From Fischerella sp. (GTDB lineage: Bacteria; Cyanobacteriota; Cyanobacteriia; Cyanobacteriales; Nostocaceae): DNA of 10,406 nt. This document shows positions 1 to 6,815 of the stretch, in pieces; position 1 is the stretch's first letter; each line of letters starts with the position of its first letter. The position numbers and the translations under genes are program-made. Where the stretch lies: the NCBI GenBank assembly GCA_026419705.1, contig JANZYY010000034.1, forward strand, positions 1-10,406. Reading direction: 5' to 3'. The notes beneath the pieces were generated by a model. The model was not told where the DNA came from and searched no databases. It saw nothing but the letters and a program-made list of their open reading frames with translations.

Positions 1-839
1 CCTTTGGCTTCTACCCAGCCCCCATACACCGGTGAAAGGTGCAAATTTTCTCGAATCAGGCGATGAGTTTCTGCTGTGGTCCTAGTCATGTAGCAGGGAA
101 TTTGTTCCCTTTCTACCCAGACTTCCGGGTCAAAGCTAAACCAGCGGACGTCTGCATCTCCTGGCTGAATCTCCATTTTACTATAGTCTACAGACCGTTT
201 GTCTACCCGTGCGGGAGTACCTGTCTTCAGGCGACCTGTTTCAAAGCCCATACGCTGCAATGTTTCTGTTAAGCCCTCAGCAGCAAATTCACCAGCACGT
301 CCTGCTGGCATTGATTTGTTACCAACCCAGATTCGTCCTCCCAAGAACGTACCAGTGGTGAGGATAACTGCTTTGCACTCGAACGCTACACCAAAGTAAG
401 TCTGCACGCCAACAATTTCATCGTTAGCACCCAGCACCAAATCAGTAACCATCCCTTCACGGACAATCAAATTGTCTTGATTCTCAACAATACCTTTCAT
501 CACCGCCGCGTATTCCCGCTTGTCAGTCTGGGCGCGTAATGCCCAAACTGCAGGACCTCGCGAAGAGTTGAGAATCCGCTTTTGCAGATAGGTACGGTCT
601 GCCATCTTACCAATTTCTCCGCCCAGTGCATCCACCTCATGGGTCAACTGAGATTTCGCAGGACCACCCACCGCTGGGTTACACGGTTGCCAAGCAATTT
701 TATCCAAATTCAGCGTCAACAAAAGAGTACGACAACCAAGGCGTGCGGTAGCGAGGGCTGCTTCACAACCAGAGTGACCTGCACCGACGACGATGATATC
801 AAAAGTGTCTTGGAATTCTACGCAATTGTGCATGGTCAT
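1..839 (-). CDS. mnmG: tRNA uridine-5-carboxymethylaminomethyl modification enzyme MnmG (GidA), N-terminal part
   Basis: FAD-dependent enzyme that, with the GTPase MnmE, modifies the wobble uridine (U34) of certain tRNAs in the cytoplasm. Translating the minus strand from 839 gives an uninterrupted reading frame of about 279 codons that runs off the left edge; the family is usually about 620-640 residues, so roughly 44% is present. Visible signatures are the dinucleotide-binding GAGHSG at residues 19-24, CNPAVGG with the conserved cysteine at residue 53 (the equivalent of E. coli Cys47), HEVDALGGE, a DRTYLQKRILNSSRGPAVWA block, TTGTFLGG and RLKTGTPAR. All agree with MnmG and none is broken. 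Two in-frame ATGs are possible, at 839 and 833; I see no clear Shine-Dalgarno for either, and the second fits a start just ahead of the conserved VEFQDTFDIIVVGAG. The gene is divergent from the M15 peptidase gene. Identification is very secure. Confidence 0.96.
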   Translation of the reverse strand, partial: MTMHNCVEFQDTFDIIVVGAGHSGCEAALATARLGCRTLLLTLNLDKIAWQPCNPAVGGPAKSQLTHEVDALGGEIGKMADRTYLQKRILNSSRGPAVWALRAQTDKREYAAVMKGIVENQDNLIVREGMVTDLVLGANDEIVGVQTYFGVAFECKAVILTTGTFLGGRIWVGNKSMPAGRAGEFAAEGLTETLQRMGFETGRLKTGTPARVDKRSVDYSKMEIQPGDADVRWFSFDPEVWVEREQIPCYMTRTTAETHRLIRENLHLSPVYGGWVEAK

Positions 840-1098
840 GATTAAGGAACACTAAGCTCAGAGATACAATCAATTTTAACCGATACATATGTTTTCATGG
901 TTGTAGATTATATGATTGAGATGTACATCCACTTCTAACTTTTATTTATTCATTCAAAATAAATTTGTAGCTGTTGTTTGATATTGAGAAAAATGTCTGA
1001 TTCCGATTAATTTAGCTATTTCATTGTTTTCTCTGTTGAATGTTTGGCAATGGAAATGACAATGGAAATCTAGCTATTATTTTCCAGGGTGCTGCTTG
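840..1098. other. divergent intergenic region between mnmG and the M15 peptidase gene
   Basis: This AT-rich region of about 260 bases must hold the promoters of both divergent genes. It contains a 10-base direct repeat, CAATGGAAAT, at 1048-1057 and 1060-1069 (12-base period), close to the start of the M15 gene. No ORF or RNA gene is recognisable in it. Confidence 0.5.
905..935 (-). promoter_or_regulatory. possible promoter of mnmG
   Basis: On the minus strand, positions 912-907 read TATAAT, a perfect -10 hexamer, about 70 bases upstream of the mnmG start. At the expected 17-base spacing the -35 region (935-930) reads GAAGTG, which is a poor match. This is therefore a -10-only guess within the AT-rich gap between two divergent genes. 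Confidence 0.3.
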
Positions 1099-1977
1099 AT
1101 GAAAGTAATTCTTAAAAAGACGTTTTTTTTAACAATTATCGCCTTGATTGTCTTTGTCTTAGTGGCTAGTAGTGGTGCCAGATATCAAATCCTGAGTCAA
1201 GATAGCCAAAATTCAGATAATTGCGTTATTGCTGATTCATTAGGCAAACGCAAACAATTATTTCAAAGATGTAAAGAGATACCTAATCGCATCACAAGTT
1301 CTACTAAATATTTTAGATATAACCCTGAGATAAAATTGACGGCCAAGTCCCGTTTTTTAGCGGTAATTACAGATAAGTTACCAAAAATTCCCCAACCCGG
1401 TACTTATGAATATACTTTATTGCGTGCCTATGGTGCGGCTTTTGTAAATCAAGACCCGGAAATTAAATTGCCACCAAAACTGATTTTTAATAGTGAACAA
1501 GAAACACAAGATTTTCAATCAATGCTGACGATGGCTAAAGTAAATGGCACCTACGACTGTTATTTACAAAAAGCGGCAGCAGATGCTTTAAATAGAGCAA
1601 AAGCACAAGCGATCATCCCTTTAAAATCTGGTTATGGTGATAGTGACTGTACTCGCAGTTTTAGCACAACTGTGAGGTTTTGGAGAAAATACGCTAACGA
1701 TAGAACTTTGGCGAGAGTGCAACAAGGTGAAGAAACAAAAATTCTCGGTACGGTTGCACCTCCGGGTAGTTCACAACATCTTTGGGGAATTGCAATTGAT
1801 TTAAGAGTATCAAATGAAGCGCAAAAACAGGCTTTAAATCAAAATGGTTGGTTTCGGACGGTAGAAAATGATATACCACATTGGACTTATGTCGGCTATC
1901 CACCAGAGAAATTGCGGGAATTGGGGTTTAAAAATAAGGTGGTTAGTGGGGTTAATTATTGGCTGACTCCTTTGTAA
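1099..1977 (+). CDS. M15 family D-alanyl-D-alanine carboxypeptidase (VanY-type)
   Basis: Probable zinc D,D-carboxypeptidase or endopeptidase trimming peptidoglycan stem peptides outside the cytoplasmic membrane. The ATG at 1099 gives 292 residues; a TTG just upstream at 1096 would add one. AGGG at 1086-1089 is a weak ribosome site. Residues ~8-24 are a strongly hydrophobic segment after lysines (signal peptide or single anchor). The M15 signature is at the C-terminal end: SSQHLWGIAIDL supplies His227 and Asp234, and DIPHWTYVG supplies His261 with Asp258 three residues earlier. That matches the zinc ligands and acidic general base of the family; VanX/VanY enzymes use Glu there, while the Streptomyces albus G enzyme uses Asp. 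Four cysteines (42, 58, 154, 184) could form disulfides after export. The ~200 residues before the motif look family-specific and I do not recognise a named domain there. Substrate is inferred, not seen. A hairpin follows 20 bases after the stop. Confidence 0.85.
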   Translation: MKVILKKTFFLTIIALIVFVLVASSGARYQILSQDSQNSDNCVIADSLGKRKQLFQRCKEIPNRITSSTKYFRYNPEIKLTAKSRFLAVITDKLPKIPQPGTYEYTLLRAYGAAFVNQDPEIKLPPKLIFNSEQETQDFQSMLTMAKVNGTYDCYLQKAAADALNRAKAQAIIPLKSGYGDSDCTRSFSTTVRFWRKYANDRTLARVQQGEETKILGTVAPPGSSQHLWGIAIDLRVSNEAQKQALNQNGWFRTVENDIPHWTYVGYPPEKLRELGFKNKVVSGVNYWLTPL

Positions 1978-1997
1978 ACAGATTTCAGCAGTATAGA

Positions 1998-2027
1998 AAA
2001 ATTCCCATCTACAGGTAGAGGAATTTT
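1998..2027 (+). terminator. hairpin downstream of the M15 gene, possible terminator
   Basis: The 8-base arms AAAATTCC (1998-2005) and GGAATTTT (2020-2027) are perfectly complementary, and an inner TCTA/TAGA pair continues the stem after a 2-base bulge around a CAGG loop. It begins 20 bases after the M15 stop codon. There is no long T-run beyond the stem's own TTTT, so termination is likely but not certain. Confidence 0.45.
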
Positions 2028-2106
2028 ATGTGCGTGAATTATTTATCATGAAAAGAATAATGTTTGCTATAGTAGTTCTATTTGAGTTGTGAATATGATT
2101 TTTTTT

Positions 2107-2142
2107 GAACGAACCACAAAGTACGCAAAGTACACAAAGTAA
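2107..2142. repeat. 9-base tandem repeat, three units
   Basis: Three consecutive 9-base units, CACAAAGTA, CGCAAAGTA and CACAAAGTA, lie at 2115-2141 after GAACGAAC. From memory, similar strings (complement of CTTTGTG...CTTTGCG...GTGGTTCGTTC) are common between genes in filamentous cyanobacteria, so this is probably a scattered genomic repeat and not a site specific to this gene. Confidence 0.6.
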
Positions 2143-2234
2143 AGATAATAAAGAAATGGAAGAGTAAATTAAAAATTAGCTAAAAACAGGCTGAGATTAG
2201 CGTTGACAATTGAGATATTAGATTTTTGGTCGTC

Positions 2235-2996
2235 ATGATTGCTCGTTTTCGTAATAAATTTCGTAAAACCCTTTGTTTAGTTCTTGGTCTGGGAACTGCT
2301 GTTTGTGTGGGATTATCTGCTCCTACGCCAGTGAAGGCAATTCCATTTCAGGATTTGATTGTTCCGGGAATTCAGTATTTCCAACTTTCTAATCTTTCAA
2401 CGAAGCAAAAAGTAGCGTTGGGTGGTGATATCCACCAACAAGTAAGAAGAAATTATCGGCTCGGTACTAATGCGTATGTTAACAAGGTAGGTCAACGATT
2501 AGTTCGAGCTAGTGACTGTTCCCAAACTCCTTTTAAGTTTTATGTAGTTCAAGACTCAAGTATTAATGCCTTTGCTACTACAGGTGGCTATGTCTATGTC
2601 CACAGTGGGTTATTAAAAGCAGTGGATAACGAAGACCAGTTAGCATCTGTTTTGGCGCATGAAATTGCTCACATTTGTAATGATGACTTAATCAACAAAC
2701 TCAGACAAGCACAACTAGCTCGAGGGGCGGCTTCGCTTGCTGGCTTAGATAGAAGCAATTTGGCGGCTTTAGCTTATAAGGTGGCTGTGGACTTGCCCAA
2801 TAGCCGTGGGGCTGAATTTGCTGCTGATGCGAAAGGATTGCAGTATATGCAACAAGCGGGTTACGATCCGAAGGCTATGCCAGCATTTCTAAGAAAATTA
2901 GTGAATCGTTCTTCTATACCCACGTTTTTAAGTACTCACCCAAATGCAAAAGAGCGAATCGCTGTTTTGGAAAGGAAAATCGCTGCTGGTGAGTAG
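2235..2996 (+). CDS. M48 family zinc metallopeptidase, secreted/periplasmic
   Basis: Probable zinc endopeptidase in protein quality control of the cell envelope, of the short stand-alone type comparable in size to E. coli LoiP (~250 residues). The ATG at 2235 gives 253 residues; a TTG at 2226 would add three but leaves the signal peptide less typical. Residues 1-35 form a Sec signal peptide: basic RFRNKFRK, a hydrophobic core TLCLVLGLGTAVCVGL, then a plausible cleavage after VKA. The catalytic motif HEIAH spans 142-146 (His142, Glu143, His146), and the third zinc ligand is in the helix EFAAD at Glu194-Asp198. FATTGGYVYVHSGLL just before the motif and STHPNAKERIAVL near the end are typical of the family. 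No TPR or transmembrane domain follows, so it should be soluble once exported. It lies 257 bases after the M15 gene on the same strand, with a hairpin between, so it is probably transcribed separately. The family is certain; the substrate is unknown. Confidence 0.9.
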   Translation: MIARFRNKFRKTLCLVLGLGTAVCVGLSAPTPVKAIPFQDLIVPGIQYFQLSNLSTKQKVALGGDIHQQVRRNYRLGTNAYVNKVGQRLVRASDCSQTPFKFYVVQDSSINAFATTGGYVYVHSGLLKAVDNEDQLASVLAHEIAHICNDDLINKLRQAQLARGAASLAGLDRSNLAALAYKVAVDLPNSRGAEFAADAKGLQYMQQAGYDPKAMPAFLRKLVNRSSIPTFLSTHPNAKERIAVLERKIAAGE

Positions 2997-3027
2997 ATTG
3001 GTTGCAGAAGTGGAGTTAACTTAAATG

Positions 3028-3086
3028 TTGCATCTGGGAGAGCTTCTGGCTCTCATTCTCGCTACCAGGTTGAACCTAGTAACGAG
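3028..3086 (+). repeat. double-hairpin interspersed repeat, copy 1
   Basis: Two adjacent palindromes are seen. GAGAGC/GCTCTC with a 5-base loop occupies 3038-3054. A longer near-palindrome, CTCGCTACCAGGTT facing AACCTAGTAACGAG, occupies 3058-3086 with two mismatches. A related, diverged copy lies in the opposite orientation at 6517-6580. The form (a short AGAGC..GCTCT hairpin followed by a CTCG..CGAG palindrome) resembles small dispersed repeats that I associate with Nostoc-type genomes. It starts 32 bases after the M48 stop and could also end that transcript. Confidence 0.7.
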
Positions 3087-3090
3087 GGTG

Positions 3091-3151
3091 TCTTTGTGTC
3101 TTGGTGGTGAAAAAACAATGATTGAAACACTAAGACACTAAGACACAAAGA
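3091..3151. terminator. long inverted repeat between convergent genes, possible bidirectional terminator
   Basis: TCTTTGTGTCTTGGTG (3091-3106) faces CACTAAGACACAAAGA (3136-3151), complementary at 15 of 16 positions with the remaining pair G.T, around a 29-base loop. The loop side contains a tandem 8-base repeat, CACTAAGA, at 3128-3135 and 3136-3143. It lies between the ends of the M48 gene and the receptor gene, which converge here, so a role in ending both transcripts is reasonable. The arms also look like the dispersed CACAAAG-type repeat seen at 2107-2142. Confidence 0.45.
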
Positions 3152-3238
3152 GGAAAATCCCCGATCCCGGAACCCCAATCCCTACTTTCAAGCTAGATGC
3201 GATCGCCCCCGCAAAAAGCAGGAGTCGCAAGTTTTTCA

Positions 3239-6214
3239 TTACACATCTATTCGACTTTGTTCCCTCACTTTGAACTTCGCTACAGTTGCTTGCAATTCTT
3301 CGGAGATTCCGGCTGTTTGTTGCAGTGACCGGCAAATTTGACGTGAGGAATTACTAGTACTTTCCGATACTTGAGATATTTCTGCAATCAATTTGGTTAC
3401 TGCTTGCGATGTTTCTAGTTGAGATACGGTCGCCTGAGAAATTGACTGTACTAATTGATCGATTTGGCGAGAAACAGTCAAAATCTGGCTGAGGGAGATT
3501 TTGGCATTTTCCACGATGCGGGAGCCTTCTACTACCTGGATAGTTCCCTGGGACATTGCTTTCACAACTTCAGCTGTTTCCCGTTGAATATTCTCCACAA
3601 GCAGCTTTATTTCTTGGGTGGCGTCAGAGCAACGGGCTGCTAGTTCGCCTACTTCTGTCGCAACTACTGCAAAACCTTGGCTTTGTTCGCCCACTCTTGA
3701 AGCTTCCAGTCCAGCATTGACTGCGAGCAAGTTGGTTTGTACGGCGATCTCGTTAATTAAGGAAATTATCCGGGAAATTTGTTGTGAAGATTCTCCCAGG
3801 CGCTTGACTTTCTTGGCTGTATCGTCGATGGTTGAACGCAAGTTGAAGATTTTTTCTACGGTTTGTTCAATTGCTTTTTCACCTTCAGTAGCGGTATTGT
3901 AGGCTTTGTGAGCAATGGCGGCGGCTTTTTGAGCATTGTTTGCCACATCTGCAATCGAATCTGTCATGCACTCAACACTATCAAGGGTGCGGTTGATGTC
4001 AGTGGCTTGTTTGATGGCTTGGTCAGCAAGTTGGCGAATTGCATCTTTGTTTTCGCTGAGGGCTGCGTTCACTGCTGTTGCAGATGCTTTGACTTTGGTG
4101 ACAATTTCTTTGAGATTCTCAACGATGGTGTTAAAAAAGTCCGCAACGGTGCCTATTTCTCCTTGTGTAACGGTCGCACGTACTGTCAAATCGCCTTTGG
4201 ATGCTGCTTCGATGTCTCGCAGCAGTTTGATAATTTGCTGTTGCAATGCTTTTTTTTGTTGACTTTGCTCAATGGCGATTAGTTCTGCACGAGAACGCGC
4301 TTTCTCTACCTGTTCCAGAATATGCGCCTGTTCGAGAGCGTAACCAATCGGAATCGCTACCTGCTTAAATAAATCGATTTCTGATTGCTTCCATTTGCGG
4401 GGGCTAGAACACTGATGGGCGATCAGTAAGCCGTAGAGGTTGTTGTTGAGCAAAATTGGCGCAACTAAATTGGCTTTGACTTCAAATGCTTCTAGTTGAG
4501 CAATGTGACATGCAGTTAAACCTGCTGTGTAGATGTTTTCCAGTGCTTGGACACGACCGGTTTGATATTTGTCAACGTAATCTCTAGCAAAACAAGGGTC
4601 GGGAATTTCTGCACCCAATGCGGATGACCAATTATCACCTACGCATTCGGCGACAACCTTACCTATCCAGTTTTCATCGAAGCTGTAGACAATGACTCGA
4701 TCTGCTTCGATCGCTTCTCGCAAAGTTATGACTGCTAAATTCAGTATTTGTGCAGTATCCAGGGAACCGTGAATGCGAAGAGTAATTTTATTGATTAGAT
4801 CTGTGAACTTGGCTTCTCTCTCTTTTTGGAGGATTTGTTCTGTAATTGTGTCTGCCATTGTGTTGAAACTAGCAGCCAATTTACCTATTTCATCAGCAGT
4901 AAAAATCTCAGCACGGGCAGAGCGATCGCCTAAAGCAACTTTTTGAGCTGTTTTCTCTAGCTTCCGGATTGGTGTTATAATTACGCCTCTAACGATCAGC
5001 ATCCAAATCAAGGCGATCGCTAAGATAACAGTAATAGTGATAAGCTCCAACCAAAAACTTTTTTCTAACAATTGATTGATGGCAGTTTCTGGAATTCCCC
5101 GTACTAAAATAGCGTAACTTTGTTCGCCAAAAACAGGTTTTGTACCACTATCTGTTTCAATCATTTGATTAGGTACAGCCTTAGCTGCCATTGTATAAGT
5201 CTGATTGCCGATTGTGAGTCGCGCAATCATTACTTTTCCTCTCGCTACTGCTGCTGCTTTTAGTAATGATTTACCTTCATCAGGTAATACTACATTCGGA
5301 TTTTCTTGATTCTTAGATCGATCTTGCTCTAAAGCTGTCGCTAGAGCGAATTCTCCGTTCTGTTTGCGGAAATAAACAGCACTGTAGCCTGCTTTGGTGG
5401 CTTGCAAATTTCCTTTAATAATTGCGTCTTTGTGATTGACAATGTCACCAGAAACTAAAGCACCGATCGTTGCTTTTGTGTTTGGATCTTTAACAGGTGT
5501 TACCGTGTAACGAATGAGGGCATCTTCTTTGTTAAAACCATCTGGTAAAGGAGGCGATTCTTTACTCAATTCCGACCAATTAACAATTCTACTAGCTTTT
5601 ATTTGTTGATGATTCCTGAAAACCTGGTTCACCAAGTTGTCAGGATTAAAAATTTCCCCTTGACGATCGGCATTAGCATTGACTATGACTTTCAAATCTT
5701 TACCAACAAGGGTTGCATACTCTATTTTCCCTGTCTTGATTTGGTTTACGAGAATTTTCTTCACTTCTGCTTTCAAATCAGGGCTTAAGATTTGACCTGC
5801 ATTATTTGCAGCAGCAGCTTGGATGATTGCCAAATTATCTGATTGTCCGCGAAAACCGAAGCCTATTTGATTGACTTTGGCATTGTAAGCCATTTCTGTA
5901 ACAGCTAATTCTGATTTTACTTGTTCTAGTGATAAAGCTTGCAAATTATTAATCAGCAAGTATCTAGCAACACAACCAATTCCTAGAATAGATACTAGTT
6001 GAAACGAAATCAAACCAATTAACTGCTTGTGGCTAATAGAAAGGTTACAAAACCAGTGCCAAAAAGACTTTGGTGCTTTTTGAAATGCAGTCAAGTTAGA
6101 TTTAGATTTTGTAACTGGGTGTTGGTAACTTCTGTCATAGCTATTAATTACTGGCGCTTCTTTGAAAATATATTCTCTTGGCTCTGTGCTTTTTTCGTTC
6201 AGTTTGTTCGTCAT
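3239..6214 (-). CDS. methyl-accepting chemotaxis protein with DXCF-type cyanobacteriochrome GAF domain (PixJ-like)
   Basis: Probable membrane receptor feeding a CheA/CheW pathway, likely for type IV pilus phototaxis. The ATG at 6214 gives 991 residues; a TTG at 6229 would add five. TM1 is ~65-88 and TM2 ~385-407, enclosing ~295 extracytoplasmic residues of size and style fitting a double Cache sensor (fold inferred). HAMP1 is ~408-458 and a GAF ~478-632. HAMP2 is ~660-705 (SKGDLTVRATVTQGEIGTVA), followed by the MCP signalling domain to ~985. The MCP hairpin tip has EIAVQTNLLAVNAGLEASR and GFAVVATEVGELAARC. In the GAF, DPCF has Cys541 and TACH has Cys569-His570, 28 residues apart, the spacing of Cys494 and Cys522 in TePixJ as I recall it. 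VKANLVAPIL and LLIAHQCSSPRKW are also typical of bilin-binding cyanobacteriochrome GAFs. A blue/green-type photocycle is therefore expected, but this is inference. No NWETF-like CheR tether is seen at the C-terminus. No che/pix partner lies within the window. Confidence 0.93.
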   Translation of the reverse strand: MTNKLNEKSTEPREYIFKEAPVINSYDRSYQHPVTKSKSNLTAFQKAPKSFWHWFCNLSISHKQLIGLISFQLVSILGIGCVARYLLINNLQALSLEQVKSELAVTEMAYNAKVNQIGFGFRGQSDNLAIIQAAAANNAGQILSPDLKAEVKKILVNQIKTGKIEYATLVGKDLKVIVNANADRQGEIFNPDNLVNQVFRNHQQIKASRIVNWSELSKESPPLPDGFNKEDALIRYTVTPVKDPNTKATIGALVSGDIVNHKDAIIKGNLQATKAGYSAVYFRKQNGEFALATALEQDRSKNQENPNVVLPDEGKSLLKAAAVARGKVMIARLTIGNQTYTMAAKAVPNQMIETDSGTKPVFGEQSYAILVRGIPETAINQLLEKSFWLELITITVILAIALIWMLIVRGVIITPIRKLEKTAQKVALGDRSARAEIFTADEIGKLAASFNTMADTITEQILQKEREAKFTDLINKITLRIHGSLDTAQILNLAVITLREAIEADRVIVYSFDENWIGKVVAECVGDNWSSALGAEIPDPCFARDYVDKYQTGRVQALENIYTAGLTACHIAQLEAFEVKANLVAPILLNNNLYGLLIAHQCSSPRKWKQSEIDLFKQVAIPIGYALEQAHILEQVEKARSRAELIAIEQSQQKKALQQQIIKLLRDIEAASKGDLTVRATVTQGEIGTVADFFNTIVENLKEIVTKVKASATAVNAALSENKDAIRQLADQAIKQATDINRTLDSVECMTDSIADVANNAQKAAAIAHKAYNTATEGEKAIEQTVEKIFNLRSTIDDTAKKVKRLGESSQQISRIISLINEIAVQTNLLAVNAGLEASRVGEQSQGFAVVATEVGELAARCSDATQEIKLLVENIQRETAEVVKAMSQGTIQVVEGSRIVENAKISLSQILTVSRQIDQLVQSISQATVSQLETSQAVTKLIAEISQVSESTSNSSRQICRSLQQTAGISEELQATVAKFKVREQSRIDV

Positions 6215-6319
6215 AAGTATCAGATGCAAATACTCGTCTACATCAACAACGGCAAAAAATTGAGATGGTTTTCGTACTAAAACGAATACCTGATAGAAAT
6301 GGACGAGTGCACCCAGATA

Positions 6320-6331
6320 AATTTATACTGC
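6320..6331 (-). promoter_or_regulatory. weak -10-like element upstream of the receptor gene
   Basis: The minus strand reads GTATAAAT here, about 110 bases upstream of the receptor start. No good -35 lies at 16-18 bases; the nearest TTGTCC is 21 bases away. This is offered only as the best-looking candidate. Confidence 0.2.
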
Positions 6332-6516
6332 ACTACTGTTACTTTTCAGGACAATAATACCCAAACCCTAAATTTGGAATTAGGTTACCTCTTAAGAAAC
6401 AAGGAGGATTTGACTTGTTTGTTCTATTCATAGCGGGTGGCGATCGCCGCTTCTTGGGCTACTTCTCCAGATGCACAGGCAATAGGGAACGGGGTATGAA
6501 GGAAAAGCATGCACTA

Positions 6517-6580
6517 TCTTTACCAGGTTCAAACTGGTAACGAAACTAAGAGTCTCAGGCTCTTCTTGAAAGTGGTGCAA
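6517..6580 (-). repeat. double-hairpin interspersed repeat, copy 2 (inverted)
   Basis: Read on the minus strand this aligns with the copy at 3028-3086: both have AGAGC...CTCT, then TCG-TACCAG, then TTGAACCT-GTAA. On the plus strand the larger palindrome is TTACCAG (6520-6526) facing CTGGTAA (6534-6540), and the smaller is AAGAG (6548-6552) facing CTCTT (6560-6564). The copies are clearly related but diverged, and they lie in opposite orientations on either side of the receptor gene. Confidence 0.65.
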
Positions 6581-6603
6581 GATGTCAGCCGCTCACTTTC
6601 AAG
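6565..6603. repeat. perfect 10-bp inverted repeat (stem-loop)
   Basis: CTTGAAAGTG (6565-6574) and CACTTTCAAG (6594-6603) are exact reverse complements around a 19-base loop. The left arm abuts the interspersed repeat copy, so it may be an end part of that element or an independent hairpin. There is no T-run next to it. Confidence 0.6.
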
Positions 6604-6667
6604 TACTTGTAAAACTGAACTTCTACGTTATTTTATGCCAAAAAATAATTAGGTAGCTTACACCCGA

Positions 6668-6740
6668 TTTATACAGTTTTGAATACCTGTAATTTCTAAC
6701 TTTTGCTGGAAACACAGATAAATTAGGTTTTATACAGTTT
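6668..6740. repeat. 12-base direct repeat TTTATACAGTTT, two copies
   Basis: Identical copies lie at 6668-6679 and 6729-6740, start to start 61 bases apart, upstream of the possible small ORF at 6816. They could be paired binding sites or a repeat remnant; nothing more can be said from sequence alone. Confidence 0.5.
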
Positions 6741-6815
6741 CGTTATTGTAGGTTATGTTACTGTTTTGTGCAAGTTTTTTAAGTGTCTATTTTTTGAATT
6801 TAATTTGAAGATTTC

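Noticed and set aside
39..845. Plus-strand open frames across the first 850 bases (77, 66 and 87 codons)
   Set aside because: They lie opposite a continuous, motif-rich mnmG frame on the minus strand and encode nothing recognisable.
2203..2208. TTGACA as a -35 box for the M48 gene
   Set aside because: At the correct spacing the -10 position would overlap the start region (2226-2231) and does not resemble TATAAT.
1099..2996. M15 and M48 peptidase genes as a defence or lysis module
   Set aside because: Both are ordinary envelope peptidases with export signals, spaced 257 bases apart with a hairpin between and no holin, toxin or effector nearby.
3455..4282. Several plus-strand open frames of 60-140 codons inside the receptor gene
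   Set aside because: They are antisense shadows of the MCP signalling domain, whose own frame is fully conserved.
6424..6510. Minus-strand 28-codon frame ending IACASGEVAQEAAIATRYE
   Set aside because: It looks a little protein-like, perhaps a decayed gene end, but it is very short, has an in-frame stop just upstream and matches no family I know.
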